A stretch of DNA of 64,000 bases from Vibrio campbellii CAIM 519 = NBRC 15631 = ATCC 25920 (GCF_002163755.1 NZ_CP015863.1:2728001-2792000), one strand, 5' to 3'; counted from the stretch's first letter, positions 27,565 to 35,243 are shown. Numbers and translations are program-made. The notes: generated by a model from the sequence alone, not told the origin.

Positions 27565-29358
27565 TTACGCTAGACTCAACAGTGGCGAACCAACCGTAAC
27601 GGCATCACCTTCTTTCACGTTCAGTTCTTGAACTACCCCACCACGTGCTGCACGAACTTCAGTTTCCATCTTCATCGCTTCTAAGATAAGGAGAACGTCA
27701 CCTTCCACAACTTCAGCACCCGGTTGAACATTCACTTTAAAGATGTTGCCCGCAAGTGGCGCTGGTACGGCTTCCGCAGCACTATTTGCAGGTGCGCTCG
27801 GCGCTGCAGGTTGAGCAGGTACAGTTGCTGTATTTGGCGTCACAGATGTTAATTGACCTTGAGGGCCTACCTCCACTGCATACACTTGGCCATCAACACG
27901 CACGCTGTAGGTTTCTACACCGCCAGTAGCAGGCTGCGTTGCAGGTGCAGCAGCTGGTTTCGCAGCTTCTAAGGTTGGTGCTGGTTCAAACGCATCTGGG
28001 TTGTCACGATTCTTAAGGAATTTCAGGCCAACTTGAGGGAACAAAGCATACGTCAATACGTCATCCACACGCTCACTTGCCAACTTGATACCATCAGACT
28101 GTGCTTTCTCCATCAAATCAACCGTTAGGTTTTCCATTTCTGCTTCAAGTAAATCGGCAGGACGACAAGTAATAGCTTCTTTACCATCCAACACTTTCGC
28201 TTGAAGTGCTGTATTAACAGGAGCAGGCGCTGCACCGTATTCACCCTTCAAAACACCAGCGGTTTCTTTGGTGATGCTCTTATAACGCTCACCTGTCAGC
28301 ACGTTGATTACCGCTTGAGTACCAACGATCTGAGACGTCGGTGTTACCAGCGGGATAAAACCAAGATCTTCACGAACACGAGGGATCTCTTCCAATACCT
28401 CATCAATACGATCCGCAGCACCTTGCTCTTTTAGTTGACCTTCCATGTTGGTCAACATGCCACCCGGAACTTGGGCGATCAAAATGCGTGAATCCACACC
28501 TTTTAGCTGACCTTCCCACTTGGCGTATTTCTTACGTACTTCACGGAAGTAAGCCGCGATAGGCTCGATTTGGTCGAGTTTCAGATTAGTATCACGCTCT
28601 GTGCCTTGCAGCATCGCAACCACTGTCTCAGTAGGCGTATGGCCGTATGTACAACTCATAGACGAAATCGCAGTATCAAGAATATCGATACCCGCTTCCA
28701 CCGCTTTCACTGCAGTCGCCGTAGAAAGCCCTGTGGTTGCATGGCAGTGAAGCGCAAGAGGCACATCACAGGATGCTTTGATGCGAGTGATCAGCTCTTC
28801 TGCTTCATAAGGCTTGAGCAAACCAGACATGTCTTTGATACACAGAGAGTGACAACCGAGGTCTTCTAAGCGTTTTGCTAAATCCACCCACGTCTCTGTG
28901 TTATGCACTGGGCTGGTCGTGTAAGACAGCGTACCCTGAGCATGTGCACCAACATTCACAGCAGCCTTAACAGCCGTTTGAAAGTTTCGTACGTCATTCA
29001 TTGCGTCGAAAATACGGAAGACATCCATTCCGTTAACGTGTGCACGCTCAACAAACTTCTCTACTACGTCATCAGCATAATGGCGGTATCCTAGAAGGTT
29101 TTGACCACGAAGTAGCATTTGCATCGGCGTGCTTGGCATTGCTTTTTTTAACTCACGTAGACGCTCCCATGGGTCTTCTCCCAAGAAACGGATACACGCA
29201 TCAAATGTTGCGCCACCCCAGGTCTCTAAAGACCAGTAACCAACCTTATCTAACTCAGCTGCGATAGGCAGCATATCTTCGATACGCATACGCGTAGCAA
29301 ACAGGGATTGATGGGCGTCACGAAGGACCACATCAGTGATAGCGAGTGGTTTAGACAT
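27565..29358 (-). CDS. oadA: Oxaloacetate decarboxylase, alpha subunit
   Basis: OadA transfers the carboxyl group from oxaloacetate to its own biotin. The N-terminal TIM-barrel carboxyltransferase (about 1-300, with DVVLRDAHQS and LHCHATTG metal/active-site motifs) is followed by a PYC_OADA domain and an Ala/Pro-rich linker (about 475-535). The C-terminal biotinyl domain carries EAMKMET, with biotinylated Lys563. It is 597 aa and lies between oadG and oadB. No citrate fermentation genes are adjacent. Confidence 0.98.
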   Translation of the reverse strand: MSKPLAITDVVLRDAHQSLFATRMRIEDMLPIAAELDKVGYWSLETWGGATFDACIRFLGEDPWERLRELKKAMPSTPMQMLLRGQNLLGYRHYADDVVEKFVERAHVNGMDVFRIFDAMNDVRNFQTAVKAAVNVGAHAQGTLSYTTSPVHNTETWVDLAKRLEDLGCHSLCIKDMSGLLKPYEAEELITRIKASCDVPLALHCHATTGLSTATAVKAVEAGIDILDTAISSMSCTYGHTPTETVVAMLQGTERDTNLKLDQIEPIAAYFREVRKKYAKWEGQLKGVDSRILIAQVPGGMLTNMEGQLKEQGAADRIDEVLEEIPRVREDLGFIPLVTPTSQIVGTQAVINVLTGERYKSITKETAGVLKGEYGAAPAPVNTALQAKVLDGKEAITCRPADLLEAEMENLTVDLMEKAQSDGIKLASERVDDVLTYALFPQVGLKFLKNRDNPDAFEPAPTLEAAKPAAAPATQPATGGVETYSVRVDGQVYAVEVGPQGQLTSVTPNTATVPAQPAAPSAPANSAAEAVPAPLAGNIFKVNVQPGAEVVEGDVLLILEAMKMETEVRAARGGVVQELNVKEGDAVTVGSPLLSLA

Positions 29359-29391
29359 GCTCTTAAACTCCTTTTTAATCCTATCTTTCGG

Positions 29392-29649
29392 CTACTTCGC
29401 GACAGAGGCGCGATGTTTATGAATCGCAGCCGAGATCGCCGCCACTACTTGTGGACTAACAGCTGAAGAGGTTGATTGAACCTTGGTATTTGTTTTCGGT
29501 GCTGCGATCGGCGCTGGTACTTCTTCCGGTACCAATTTGGACATCAGCCGAACGAGATAAACTAGAATGGTGAGGAAAATAAATACGACCGCCATCCCTG
29601 TTAACATCAGGGTGGCCGCATCTACTAGCAGGCTTCCTATATTTGTCAT
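29392..29649 (-). CDS. oadG: Oxaloacetate decarboxylase, gamma subunit
   Basis: OadG is a small single-span membrane protein that anchors OadA to OadB and binds zinc. The start at 29649 (85 aa) follows AAAGGAAG; seven further in-frame codons upstream lack a ribosome site. A transmembrane segment at about 15-35 is followed by a Pro/Ala-rich stretch and a C-terminal HKHR-containing tail that fits the zinc/OadA-binding end. Confidence 0.93.
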   Translation of the reverse strand: MTNIGSLLVDAATLMLTGMAVVFIFLTILVYLVRLMSKLVPEEVPAPIAAPKTNTKVQSTSSAVSPQVVAAISAAIHKHRASVAK

Positions 29650-30115
29650 GTTGCTTCCTTTCTTTGTCATCCTGACAATGCGCAGGACTCTAATAGCGTC
29701 AAATCCCGACCAATGGATTATCTCGATTGGTTAAATTTTGTCAATTTTGTTTAAGAAAGCTTTTTATTAATCTTTAATATTGATTATTTATTCACTACCC
29801 AGATCACAATTCGAGAGAAAATCATCGTTGAACATAAGAATGTTTAACTTATAACCACACTAAATTAAAGTGATTATAAAAACTGCGATTGGTATTTCAA
29901 AAAATCAATCTAAATTAAGGAGGAAAATAAAATAAAAACAGAAGCCTATATCAACTTAACTAAATTAAAACAACTGGTTTACAATTTATTTCTTAAATAA
30001 TCACACCAAAAGTAAAATGCGATTAAGGTGATACGAGCAAAGCTTTGCCCCTCGGGTTGTTAAACTAGCCGCTCTTGAATGAGCTTATGATTATTTACGC
30101 ATTCTTTTTGAGTAC
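29650..30115. other. AT-rich intergenic region between oadG and the CsgD-like gene
   Basis: This 466-bp stretch is strikingly AT-rich and has no credible gene on either strand. A spaced inverted repeat ACCAAT-N11-ATTGGT (29709-29731) lies close upstream of oadG. A purine-rich AAGGAGG near 29920 has no start codon after it. The region marks the left border of the accessory amyloid-like cluster. Confidence 0.6.
29709..29731. promoter_or_regulatory. Inverted repeat upstream of oadGAB (candidate operator)
   Basis: ACCAAT and ATTGGT arms are separated by 11 bp and lie about 60 bp upstream of the oadG start. It could bind a dimeric regulator of the sodium pump, but no specific factor is recognised. 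Confidence 0.3.
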
Positions 30116-30769
30116 TTATTGTGCGGTTAACCCCCCATTCATCCGCACTATCTTGATAGCATCATGACGGCAATGTACATCCAGTTTCTTGTACAACTTA
30201 TAGATATGGCTTTTCACCGTACTCTCTGACAAAAACAACTGTGAAGCGATCTGCTGGTTTGATATTCCATAAGCCAGCAACTCTAAAATTTGCCTCTCAC
30301 GACTGGTTAGCGAATCATGTTGGCATTCCATCGAAACATTCGAGTGTCGGTAGTTGTTGATTAACGTTTCTAAATACACCCTTGGTAACCACAATCCTCC
30401 TTGAAATATATATTCCACACTCTCACTTATGTGGGACACAGAAGCACTTTGTAACAAAATGCCTTTAAGTAGCTTCCATCGCAACAATTCATTTTCAACG
30501 CTCTTGCTTGGTACGTTGTGAATCATTAGCGGCCAACCGAATAAATCAAAATCCGGGAGCAAACCTCTGGATTCAAGTCGCCTCATAAAGTCATAGTCAA
30601 TAAGTACAAGATCGATGCTCATGGTATGACTGCGAAAGACGGCCTCTTCTGGTAAACACGTTCTGACTTTTACATCAGGTGCGATTGATAATTGCCCCTC
30701 TATTAAACTGGTTTGAAGATTATTCTCCGCTAGAAGGAGAAGATGCTTGGTTCCCATAGTATCCACCAC
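30116..30769 (-). CDS. CsgD/LuxR-type transcriptional regulator
   Basis: The 217-aa protein has the CsgD layout. A degenerate receiver-like N-terminal domain (about 5-130, with IDLVLIDYD holding a possible Asp58) is joined to a C-terminal LuxR helix-turn-helix (about 152-212: LTSRERQILELLAYG, then ESTVKSHIYKLYKKL). An ATG four codons in is an alternative start. E. coli CsgD activates curli amyloid and cellulose; here the gene faces a Fap-like amyloid cluster across a 562-bp intergenic region, so it is the likely activator of that cluster. Phosphorylation status cannot be judged from sequence. Confidence 0.85.
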   Translation of the reverse strand: MVDTMGTKHLLLLAENNLQTSLIEGQLSIAPDVKVRTCLPEEAVFRSHTMSIDLVLIDYDFMRRLESRGLLPDFDLFGWPLMIHNVPSKSVENELLRWKLLKGILLQSASVSHISESVEYIFQGGLWLPRVYLETLINNYRHSNVSMECQHDSLTSRERQILELLAYGISNQQIASQLFLSESTVKSHIYKLYKKLDVHCRHDAIKIVRMNGGLTAQ

Positions 30770-31331
30770 TGTTTGCTGACACCTTTACTACCTACCTCCA
30801 TGTGCCAGTGTTTTCTGATCACCACATTGATGATCAATAAAATTATCAATAGAGAAAATATAGCAGTTCAGGCTGACTTTACGGGCACACCTACGACGTA
30901 AAATAACCAAAAGGATTGAGCATTTTTAAATGTAGAGTCGACACCTTTCCACCCAACCTAATTTAACTGCTTGTTCTTACTGACACCTTCAATTCAGGGG
31001 TCTAAACATCGACTTAACCGCTGAGATTTTAGGCTGAGTCATCTGATGAGCAAAAACCTACTTTTTCAGCCTTATTAGTTAGATATTTTCATACTTGAAG
31101 CACCCTAATGAGAGCTATTCTCACTAAGTTGATGATAAAAATTAGCTTTTATCAGTAAGCCAGCTAGCTTCTATTCTTCATTCAACTCACTACTGATAGT
31201 TTTCTCATTCATAAGAAACGCCCCCCAAAAACCTTACATATAATTCTCTCGCTTCCGCAGTTAAGGAGGCAGCAAGAAGTTTACGTGCAGTCATTTTTAA
31301 TTAGGACATATCAGGAAATGGGGTAATCAAC
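30770..31331. other. Long divergent regulatory region of the amyloid-like cluster
   Basis: This 562-bp region separates the CsgD-like regulator from the first structural gene. It contains a perfect -10 hexamer (31239-31244) and a strong Shine-Dalgarno-like TAAGGAGG at about 31262-31269 that is not followed by a properly spaced start. Several short dyads lie around 31080-31200. No long open frame is present. Its length is unusual in this compact genome and suggests multi-factor control. Confidence 0.6.
31239..31244 (+). promoter_or_regulatory. -10 element upstream of the amyloid-like operon
   Basis: TATAAT lies 88 bp upstream of the first structural gene. At the expected 17-bp spacing there is no TTGACA-like -35 hexamer, as often seen at activator-dependent promoters. 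Assignment is by inspection only. Confidence 0.45.
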
Positions 31332-32381
31332 ATGACTCTTAACAAAACAGGGCTTGCTATCGCAATGTCAGCGATTCTTTTTAGTGGTTCAGTATTAGCT
31401 GCTAACGGTATTGATGATGGCGATGACAATAAGCAATGGACGAACAGCGCAAACACGGCAACACAAACCACTACACAAACGAACAGCAGCACAAATGACG
31501 CCAGCAGTGCTGATGCAAATACAAATCGTAGTTACAACAACAACAGTACGAATAATGCGAACGACAGTTCTGATTCAAGCATGAACACGACTCGGAGTAA
31601 CAACGACAACAGTGATAACAGCGACAGTAGCAATGCAAGTACTAACGGTAGCTACAACAACAGTAGCACCAATAATGCGAATGACAATTCAGATTCAAGC
31701 ATGAACACCACGCGTAGTAACAACGACAACAGTGACCACAACGCGAGCACCAACCAAAGCAATAATGACAACAGCAGTAGCTATGCGAACGATAACTCCA
31801 ACTCAAGTACGAATGGCAGTTACAACGACAACAGCGATAACCGTGACCAAGCAGACTACCGAGATCAATCAGATAACCGTGACCAAAGCGATAGCAGCGA
31901 CAACAGCAGTAGTTACGCAAACGACAACTCTGATTCCAGCATGAACACTACACGTAGTAATAACGACAATAGTGACAACCGTAGTTACGCTGACAACAAC
32001 TCGGACAATCGTGATCAAAGTGATAATCGTGATCAAAGCGATAACCGAAGCTACGCGAACGACAACAGCGATAGCAGCACAAACGATAGCTACAACGACA
32101 ACAGTGACTCAAGCACAACTAACACGGACAGCTTCAACCAAATCAACATGGATACAGATATGGTCGTAGCAAACTCGGAAGTGATGGGGCAAGTTCACTC
32201 AGCATCGGTCACTTACGATGCAGGAGAGAAAGACGCAAAAGTGAAAGTTGAAAACGTGAATAACCTTGGCGGTTTAGATAGTGCTGCGGGTATTACAACT
32301 GTGGCACAAAATGCCGGAGCGAACTCACTGATTCAACAGTCTGTTGCTACCAATGCCAGTGTGTTTACTGGTGGTGAGTAA
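31332..32381 (+). CDS. Secreted Asn/Asp/Ser-rich repeat protein with C-terminal amyloid-like module (FapC-like)
   Basis: A 349-aa exported protein with a Sec signal peptide (residues 1-23, cut after SVLA). Residues ~31-262 are low complexity, almost only N, D, S, T, Y, R and Q, built from imperfect copies of NDNSDSSMNTTRSNNDNSD and NRDQSD. The last ~87 residues are different and more hydrophobic, ending in GITTVAQNAGANSLIQQS, a strand-turn-strand motif like those of Fap and curli subunits. It has no Cys. AGGAAATGGGG precedes the start. As the largest secreted component beside a FapD-like protease and an outer-membrane pore, it is the best candidate for the main fibre subunit. Sequence divergence rules out a firm FapC call. 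Confidence 0.7.
   Translation: MTLNKTGLAIAMSAILFSGSVLAANGIDDGDDNKQWTNSANTATQTTTQTNSSTNDASSADANTNRSYNNNSTNNANDSSDSSMNTTRSNNDNSDNSDSSNASTNGSYNNSSTNNANDNSDSSMNTTRSNNDNSDHNASTNQSNNDNSSSYANDNSNSSTNGSYNDNSDNRDQADYRDQSDNRDQSDSSDNSSSYANDNSDSSMNTTRSNNDNSDNRSYADNNSDNRDQSDNRDQSDNRSYANDNSDSSTNDSYNDNSDSSTTNTDSFNQINMDTDMVVANSEVMGQVHSASVTYDAGEKDAKVKVENVNNLGGLDSAAGITTVAQNAGANSLIQQSVATNASVFTGGE
31540..32130 (+). repeat. Degenerate in-frame repeats within the Asn/Asp/Ser-rich protein
   Basis: Imperfect in-frame DNA repeats encode units such as NANDNSDSSMNTTRSNNDNSD (three similar copies, near 31556, 31676 and 31919) and NRDQSD hexads (near 31840-31890 and 32007-32040). Copy number could vary by slippage or recombination and change the length of the spacer domain. 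Confidence 0.7.
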
Positions 32382-32400
32382 AGGAAGCTAGGAGAAAGCG

Positions 32401-32724
32401 ATGCGTTTGGCACTGTGTACCTTGGGTATGATAGTTGCTTTTTCCGCACACGCGGAAAACATAACGTTATCTGATAAAAGTGTCAGTCTAGAAACAATGA
32501 ATGAAGCACGAGGTGGCCAGAATGTTGAGCTAGACCTTGTTTATGCAGAATCAGATGTAGATGGCATTTCTTCAGATAACGTAGCGACCAATACCGTGAG
32601 CGGAAACAACATACTCTCATCAGGAGCGTTCGCAGACAGTTCAGGGATATCGAGCGTGATTCAGAATACTGGTAACAACGTTCTAATCCAGAACTCAACC
32701 GTCGTTAACCTGACACTCAAGTAA
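32401..32724 (+). CDS. Small secreted protein with double-glycine motif (amyloid minor subunit candidate)
   Basis: A 107-aa protein with a Sec signal peptide (1-18, AHA|EN). A second, internal processing-type motif SLETMNEARGG ends at Gly39: hydrophobic residues at -12, -7 and -4 relative to GG resemble bacteriocin/C39 leaders. The C-terminal half ends in GISSVIQNTGNNVLIQNS, nearly the same motif as in the upstream repeat protein. AGGAGAAAG precedes the ATG; the gene lies 19 bp after the repeat protein and 8 bp before the C39 peptidase. It may be a nucleator (FapB-like) or a FapA-like accessory; no close family is recognised. Confidence 0.65.
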   Translation: MRLALCTLGMIVAFSAHAENITLSDKSVSLETMNEARGGQNVELDLVYAESDVDGISSDNVATNTVSGNNILSSGAFADSSGISSVIQNTGNNVLIQNSTVVNLTLK

Positions 32725-32732
32725 ATATTGAT

Positions 32733-33410
32733 ATGAAAGTTTGGCAAAACTTACCTTGGCTGTTGCTGGCTCTGTCAGCTTCAGCCAATTCATTGGAGTT
32801 TCTCCCTCATCGGGGACATTTTTCTGTGCCTGTTAAAAGCTACAAAGAAATCGTATTTGGTGATGTATTTCGTCAACAGTATGATTTCAGTTGCGGTTCA
32901 GCAGCACTGGCCTCTCTATTGACCTATCACTATCAAACCCCTTCTTCAGAACAAGATATTTTTAAAAGCATGTACGACAAGGGAGATAAAAAGAAGATCA
33001 AAGAGAAAGGCTTTTCACTACTAGACATGAAAGTTTACCTCGATTCCATTGGACTTAACTCAGACGGCTTTCAAGTAGGATTAGAAAAGATTCGCAATGT
33101 AGGGGTCCCAGGGATCACACTCGTCAATTTTGATGGTTACATGCACTTCGTGGTGATCAGAGGAATGAACGCAGACTCCGTAATCTTAGGCGATCCATCT
33201 CGGGGCACCATGATCATGAAATACGAAGAGTTCCAGAAATACTATCAAGGGATTGTGCTTCTAATCCGTAACGAAGCTGAAGTTGGTCGATCTGGTTTTA
33301 TTACTGACGATAAGTTTGCTATTTATCATTCCTCTCCCCTAGAAAGCGGTGTGCAAAGAGATTCTCTCGGTGTGTTTAGCATTACGCTCCCCGTCGCTGG
33401 AGAGAACTAG
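32733..33410 (+). CDS. Periplasmic C39-family cysteine peptidase (FapD-like)
   Basis: A 225-aa papain-like C39 peptidase with its own signal peptide (about 1-19) and no ABC-transporter domains. RQQYDFSCGSAAL gives catalytic Cys54 with the preceding oxyanion Gln, GYMHFVVIRG gives His138, and LGDPSRG gives Asp154, so the triad is complete. This stand-alone secreted form is the FapD type found in Fap amyloid operons. It lies between two small secreted proteins that carry GG sites, its probable substrates. There is no clear ribosome site, so translation may depend on the upstream gene 8 bp away. Confidence 0.85.
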   Translation: MKVWQNLPWLLLALSASANSLEFLPHRGHFSVPVKSYKEIVFGDVFRQQYDFSCGSAALASLLTYHYQTPSSEQDIFKSMYDKGDKKKIKEKGFSLLDMKVYLDSIGLNSDGFQVGLEKIRNVGVPGITLVNFDGYMHFVVIRGMNADSVILGDPSRGTMIMKYEEFQKYYQGIVLLIRNEAEVGRSGFITDDKFAIYHSSPLESGVQRDSLGVFSITLPVAGEN

Positions 33411-33423
33411 ATGAGGTGTGGTT

Positions 33424-33990
33424 ATGAGGCTATCTAAGTGGATTCTGACATGCGGTGTTTTGACTTCGACACTTTCTCTAGCGAATGAAGTGGATCTAAC
33501 GGGGTTAACCCCACTTTCACCGAATTCGTTGTCCGAGCTTCGTGGTGGCTTTCAAGTCACTGACGATTACATCATCAACATCGGATTAAGTATTACCACC
33601 ACAATCAATGGACAAGATATCCTAAATACCACCATTGCCAATTTAGTTATTGAGAATGGCCACCTTACCAATATTAGCGGCAGCAATAGCTCAGATGATC
33701 TAGGTAACCCTCTCGATCAAGGCATCGTCAACATCATTCAATTTGGCGAAGGCAACTTTATAAGTGATAACCGCGCAAACTCACCAGATGTGACGAACCC
33801 GAATCAACCAAATATCATTAGCTCAGAATTCATCAATTCCAGCATCATCAACATCATTCAAAACACCACAGATAACAGTGTGATTGGTTTAAGTACACTG
33901 GTCGACATCGATGCGCAAGTGAGTGGCGTAATGCATCAAATTCGTGCAAACCAGCAACTAGAAGACGCACTGTTGAATCACCTCCAATAA
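33424..33990 (+). CDS. Secreted protein with double-glycine motif and two amyloid-like motifs (FapE/FapB-like position)
   Basis: A 188-aa protein starting at the ATG at 33424 (GAGG upstream; a GTG two codons earlier is open). A Sec signal peptide (about 1-20, SLA|NE) is followed by LSPNSLSELRGGF, which fits the C39 leader consensus with Leu-12, Ser-11, Leu-7, Leu-4 and Gly-2/Gly-1 (cut after Gly42). The mature part is Asn/Ile/Ser-rich with two related motifs, GIVNIIQFGEGNFI and SIINIIQNTTDNSVI. It is the last rightward gene of the cluster. No named family is recognised. Confidence 0.6.
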   Translation: MRLSKWILTCGVLTSTLSLANEVDLTGLTPLSPNSLSELRGGFQVTDDYIINIGLSITTTINGQDILNTTIANLVIENGHLTNISGSNSSDDLGNPLDQGIVNIIQFGEGNFISDNRANSPDVTNPNQPNIISSEFINSSIINIIQNTTDNSVIGLSTLVDIDAQVSGVMHQIRANQQLEDALLNHLQ

Positions 33991-34014
33991 TTGCCCACAA
34001 GAAGCGCTTGTACA

Positions 34015-34045
34015 AAAAGGGGCTGTCATCACAACAACCCTTAAA
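34015..34045. terminator. Possible terminator between the converging amyloid-like and barrel genes
   Basis: AAGGGGCTGT ... ACAACCCTT can form an imperfect stem flanked by A5 on the left. It is weak and is listed because both flanking genes converge here. Confidence 0.3.
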
Positions 34046-34063
34046 TTCCTCTGTATTCATCTA

Positions 34064-35059
34064 CTACAGATTAAATGGCACACTAATCGTTAATTGAAAA
34101 TCTGGGGTATCTTCGGTTAATCCAGCTTGCGCACTTACGTTGAGCGATGCTCTAGGGCTAAAGGCATAATTAACACCAAACGTCAGTGCATCCAATTGAA
34201 GTAACTTCGCGTCATCAGCCGAGCTGCCGTTCACTTTACTTTTCAAAATCGTTTTGTGGCTTACCCCTAGCGAAAAAGACAAGTCTGGATTGACGGCAAA
34301 GCCCATCCCTCCCGCTAACGCAATGGTATCACCAAGATCAACGTCTGCTTTGGTATCTCCAACAGTAACATTCTCTTCCAAGTTATAGATGTAGCTCAGG
34401 CTTGCATACAGCACCGCTGGGTCTGTTGGGTAGATCATTGAAATGTTGGGTTCAAAACTCCAAAAACCAGATCCCGTCGGCACATCACTAAAGGAATTAC
34501 TGCCTTCGTCTATAGAAACATCGTAAGGCGAGCGCCCAGTATCGGATTTGACTCTTAAACCACCGACCCAATAAGGTGCACTATCAAAATTAAACTGGTG
34601 GCGAATCGCAAGCTCAACATCTCCCATCCCGCCACCATCGATTGTTGTATTGACCACGTCAGCATTCGAACCGTCCTGAATAGGGCGCGTTGCAATCTGG
34701 TCGTTTCGATAAACGTAGGGCAACCGAACCTCCAATTCCGTAGCGTTGGTCAAACCATAGCGAGCGGCTAAGCCAACCGTAACTGTAGTTCTATCAGCAT
34801 CACTGACCTCAATTCGTCCCACGATCAATGTTGGTAAAACGGTATAACCAACCACAGAGACTTTATTTGAAGAGTTTTGCGTGTAGCTAAGTGATGTGTC
34901 GAATGACCACTGTCCTCGCGGCGTGAGCACTCCTGGGCGGTCTATAACATCACTGACGGTCTGAGCCCGTTGAGGAATATCATCGCCTTCCGAGCTATTT
35001 GCGGTTTGAGCTACACATACCAACCCAAGAGTGCAGCCAATCAGAGTCTTCCCTAACAT
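34064..35059 (-). CDS. Outer-membrane beta-barrel protein (FapF-like transporter)
   Basis: A 331-aa protein with a signal peptide (about 1-22, TANS|SEGDD), the entry VIDRPGVLTPRGQWSFD, and many alternating amphipathic beta-strands such as YTVLPTLIVGRIEV and LTFGVNYAFSPR, ending in ISVPFNL. This is the layout of the FapF barrel family that exports Fap subunits. Unlike Pseudomonas FapF it has almost no N-terminal periplasmic coiled-coil: only about 20 residues separate the signal peptide from the barrel. It is convergent with the other genes and has its own AAAGGA ribosome site. Other porin-like roles remain possible. Confidence 0.7.
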   Translation of the reverse strand: MLGKTLIGCTLGLVCVAQTANSSEGDDIPQRAQTVSDVIDRPGVLTPRGQWSFDTSLSYTQNSSNKVSVVGYTVLPTLIVGRIEVSDADRTTVTVGLAARYGLTNATELEVRLPYVYRNDQIATRPIQDGSNADVVNTTIDGGGMGDVELAIRHQFNFDSAPYWVGGLRVKSDTGRSPYDVSIDEGSNSFSDVPTGSGFWSFEPNISMIYPTDPAVLYASLSYIYNLEENVTVGDTKADVDLGDTIALAGGMGFAVNPDLSFSLGVSHKTILKSKVNGSSADDAKLLQLDALTFGVNYAFSPRASLNVSAQAGLTEDTPDFQLTISVPFNL

Positions 35060-35212
35060 CGAGTAATCCTTTCTTGTGGTGGTTATAAACGATTAGGTTA
35101 GATCTGAAGGTTTAGCAATGAGTTGATGGCAAGAAGTCGCACAATCTTAAAACAGAAACGCTGGAATGACTGAGGACAGTATCGATAAGAAAGGGGGGCC
35201 AGTTCTCAGATA

Positions 35213-35243
35213 CAAAAAAGCCCCGCATAAGCGAGGCTTTTTC
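35213..35243 (-). terminator. Terminator of the tRNA-Arg/Ser array
   Basis: AAAAGCCTCGC TTAT GCGGGGCTTTT on the minus strand (one G-U pair) is followed by T6 and lies just past the last tRNA gene. Confidence 0.85.

Noticed and set aside
29650..30115. Attachment site (partial tRNA copy) at the left border of the accessory cluster
   Set aside because: No stretch matching the tRNA-Arg 3' end was found by eye.
31642..31920. Antisense Cys/Tyr-rich open frame inside the repeat protein
   Set aside because: It is a shadow of the biased Asn/Ser codons on the other strand.
32401..33990. Bacteriocin or microcin locus
   Set aside because: GG motifs and a C39 peptidase are present, but there is no ABC exporter or immunity gene, and the substrates also carry Sec signal peptides.
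30116..35059. Curli (csg) operon
   Set aside because: No CsgG, CsgE or CsgF-like protein and no canonical curlin pentarepeat; the C39 peptidase and FapF-like barrel fit Fap better.
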